DNA from: an uncultured Oscillospiraceae bacterium
GTDB taxonomy: Bacteria; Bacillota; Clostridia; Oscillospirales; Oscillospiraceae
Length of the DNA: 60,872 nucleotides
NCBI GenBank assembly: GCA_947588605.1
Contig: CANPYK010000013.1
Coordinates: 1 to 60,872, forward strand
Reading direction: 5' to 3'
Positions 59,796 through 60,872 of the stretch are shown here, piece after piece. Every line of letters starts with the position of its first letter. Within the stretch, counting starts at the first letter, position 1. Position numbers and translations under genes: made by a program. The notes beneath the pieces were generated by a model, which saw only the letters and a list, made by a program, of their open reading frames with translations, was not told where the DNA came from and ran no database searches.

Positions 59796-59921
59796 TTACC
59801 GCTGATTGTTCTGCTGGTTGTTGTTCTGCTGCTGGTTCTGCTGGTTGTTCTGCTGCTGATTGTTGCGGTTGTTGTTATTCTGCTGGTTGTTGCGGTTATT
59901 GTTGTTCTGCTGATTGCTCAT
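59796..59921 (-). CDS. 41-residue Asn/Gln-rich micro-protein, candidate spore protein
   Basis: The protein starts MSNQQNNNNRNNQQ and, after Met-Ser, consists only of Asn, Gln and three Arg; there is no hydrophobic residue. AGGAGG (complement of 59931-59936) lies 9 nt before the ATG. A sigma-G-like promoter (complement of 59948-59977) stands right upstream. In composition it recalls the Gln/Asn-rich gamma-type small acid-soluble spore proteins of Bacillus, without clear homology. Expected product: an unstructured forespore protein. It is missed by length cut-offs. Confidence 0.7.
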   Translation of the reverse strand: MSNQQNNNNRNNQQNNNNRNNQQQNNQQNQQQNNNQQNNQR

Positions 59922-59947
59922 TGAAACTCACCTCCTGAGGTTGAAAA

Positions 59948-59977
59948 TAGTATTCACAAAAAAATAGGGAATATACA
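59948..59977 (-). promoter_or_regulatory. candidate sigma-G promoter of the Asn/Gln-rich gene
   Basis: On the minus strand TGTATA (complement of 59972-59977), a 17-bp spacer and AATACTA (complement of 59948-59954) match the Bacillus sigma-G pattern gHATR/CATnHTA at all but the first base of the -10. The predicted leader is only about 20 nt. The -35 abuts the divergent yebC -35. Confidence 0.6.
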
Positions 59978-60006
59978 TTGCAAAAGAAAAAAAGATGTGG
60001 TATAGT
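59978..60006 (+). promoter_or_regulatory. sigma-A promoter of yebC
   Basis: TTGCAA (59978-59983), a 17-bp spacer and TATAGT (60001-60006), 36 bp before the start codon. Confidence 0.75.
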
Positions 60007-60042
60007 AACCATATCTGTGTTACCAAGGAAGGATGAAAGCAT

Positions 60043-60780
60043 ATGTCAGGACATTCCAAATGGCATAACATACAAAAAACAAAGGGCGCGGCGGACGCCA
60101 AGCGCGCCCAGGCCTTCACCAAGATCGCCCGCGAGATGATCGTGGCGGTGAAGGAGGGCGGCGGGTCCATCGACCCGGCCAATAACTCCCGCCTTGCCAC
60201 CGTCATCGCCAAGGCCAAGGCCGCCAACATGCCCAACGACAACATCAAACGCACGCTGGAGAAGGCCGCGGGCAGTGCCGGCGGGGACAACTTTGAGTCC
60301 GTCACCTACGAGGGCTACGGACCCGAGGGCGTGGCAGTCATCGTGGACGCCATGACCGACAACCGCAACCGCACCGCCTCGGAGGTGCGCCATCTTTTCG
60401 ATAAATACGGCGGAAACATGGGCGCCGCCGGGTGCGTCAGCTGGTCCTTTGAGAAGAAGGGCGTCATCGTCATCGATAACGAGGACGAGGATTACGACGA
60501 GGACACCGTCATGATGGACGCTTTGGAGGCCGGCGCCGAGGATATGTCCGCCGAGGAGGAGACCTTCGAGGTCACCACCGACCCCGACAGCTTCCCCGCC
60601 GTCCTGGAGGCTCTGGAGGCCAAAAAGTACAAATTCGTCTCCGCCCAGGTGGAGATGGTTCCCCAGAATTATGTCAAGCTCACCGACGAGGAGAATATCA
60701 AGAAGTTCGAGAAGATGCTGGAGCTCATGGACGACAACGACGATATCCAGAACGTCTGGCACAACTGGGACGAGGATTGA
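60043..60780 (+). CDS. yebC: YebC/PmpR family protein
   Basis: This 245-residue protein begins MSGHSKWHNIQKTKGAADAKRAQAFTKIAREM and contains YEGYGPEGVAVIVDAMTDNRNRT, diagnostic for YebC. The family includes DNA-binding regulators and, more recently, factors that help ribosomes through proline stretches. It has its own promoter and terminator. Confidence 0.95.
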   Translation: MSGHSKWHNIQKTKGAADAKRAQAFTKIAREMIVAVKEGGGSIDPANNSRLATVIAKAKAANMPNDNIKRTLEKAAGSAGGDNFESVTYEGYGPEGVAVIVDAMTDNRNRTASEVRHLFDKYGGNMGAAGCVSWSFEKKGVIVIDNEDEDYDEDTVMMDALEAGAEDMSAEEETFEVTTDPDSFPAVLEALEAKKYKFVSAQVEMVPQNYVKLTDEENIKKFEKMLELMDDNDDIQNVWHNWDED

Positions 60781-60825
60781 CAGCCTGGAAACAGCCGGGG
60801 CTGTGAAAAAAGTCTCGTAAAAAAG

Positions 60826-60868
60826 GAAGAGAGTTACCAAGGATTCCTTGGCAACTCTCTTCTTTTTT
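60826..60868 (+). terminator. rho-independent terminator of yebC
   Basis: GAAGAGAGTT-A-CCAAGG pairs with CCTTGG-C-AACTCTCTTC (60826-60862), with one mismatch, followed by TTTTTT. Confidence 0.92.
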
Positions 60869-60872
60869 GGTA

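Noticed and set aside
59796-59921. Possible CRISPR-like or microsatellite repeat
   Set aside because: The short repeats are runs of Asn and Gln codons in one clean reading frame with start, stop and ribosome binding site; there are no spacer-like unique segments.
59744-59938. Plus-strand Cys/Ser-rich ORF
   Set aside because: It is the antisense of the Asn/Gln codons (CAG/AAC read backwards gives Cys/Ser-type codons) and has no ribosome binding site.

Overview
The window is GC-rich bacterial DNA, apparently from an endospore-forming Clostridia of the Oscillospiraceae/Ruminococcaceae type. This is inferred from gene content and was not checked against a database. The supporting content is spoIVFA/spoIVFB, a SipL-like SPOCS-LysM protein, GerW, DUF2953, RemA, CdaA/CdaR, an IspH-S1 fusion, PrkC/PrpC, AGGAGG ribosome binding sites and candidate sporulation promoters. 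No rRNA, tRNA or CRISPR array was seen.

Layout. 1-1130: the edge of an unrecognised minus-strand gene, a gene-free stretch of hairpins, and a Phd/RelE-type toxin-antitoxin operon. 1166-3569: a FeoA-FeoB fusion iron transporter behind a consensus promoter. 3570-4097: a gene-free repeat region. 4098-9713: a D-Ala-D-Ala carboxypeptidase, a ComEA-like protein, a two-component system and spoIVFA/B. 9743-17771: a radical SAM pair, pfkA, rplS, lepB, rbgA, rnhB, yraN and thrC. 17837-25250: DUF1540, a phosphoesterase, then tig-clpP-clpX-lon-engB (protein folding and quality control). 25255-30388: an M50 protease, scpA/scpB, DUF2953, gerW, a second carboxypeptidase and a pseudouridine synthase. 30519-37409: an RpiR regulator, a flavoprotein, cmk, plsC, the ispH-rpsA fusion, ispD and ispF. 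37479-44887: DUF3343 with a class V aminotransferase, cdaA-cdaR, a J-protein, yicC, remA and gmk. 44903-55485: rpoZ, priA, def, peptidase E, fmt, rsmB, rlmN, prpC, prkC and rsgA, a widely conserved order. 55486-60872: an ABC exporter behind an elaborate leader, two sporulation genes, an Asn/Gln-only micro-protein and yebC.

Most genes are packed in head-to-tail operons with ATGA/GTGA/TGATG overlaps, so translational coupling is likely. Several promoters sit inside coding sequence, in AT-rich islands within GC-rich genes, and could re-initiate transcription for downstream genes (pfkA, rpsA, prpC-prkC).

The most unusual items are: (1) the 55.5-55.9 kb leader, with two tiny ORFs behind strong ribosome binding sites, a MITE-like palindrome between them, and a terminator whose stem starts at the second ORF's stop codon; (2) a 41-residue protein made only of Asn, Gln and three Arg after its first two residues, behind a sigma-G-like promoter; (3) clusters of the 10-mer TTATGTWAAC, which matches the XerD half of the Bacillus dif site; (4) three sigma-E-like promoters with elements at identical spacing; and (5) a histidine kinase with no ordinary start codon before its first membrane helix.
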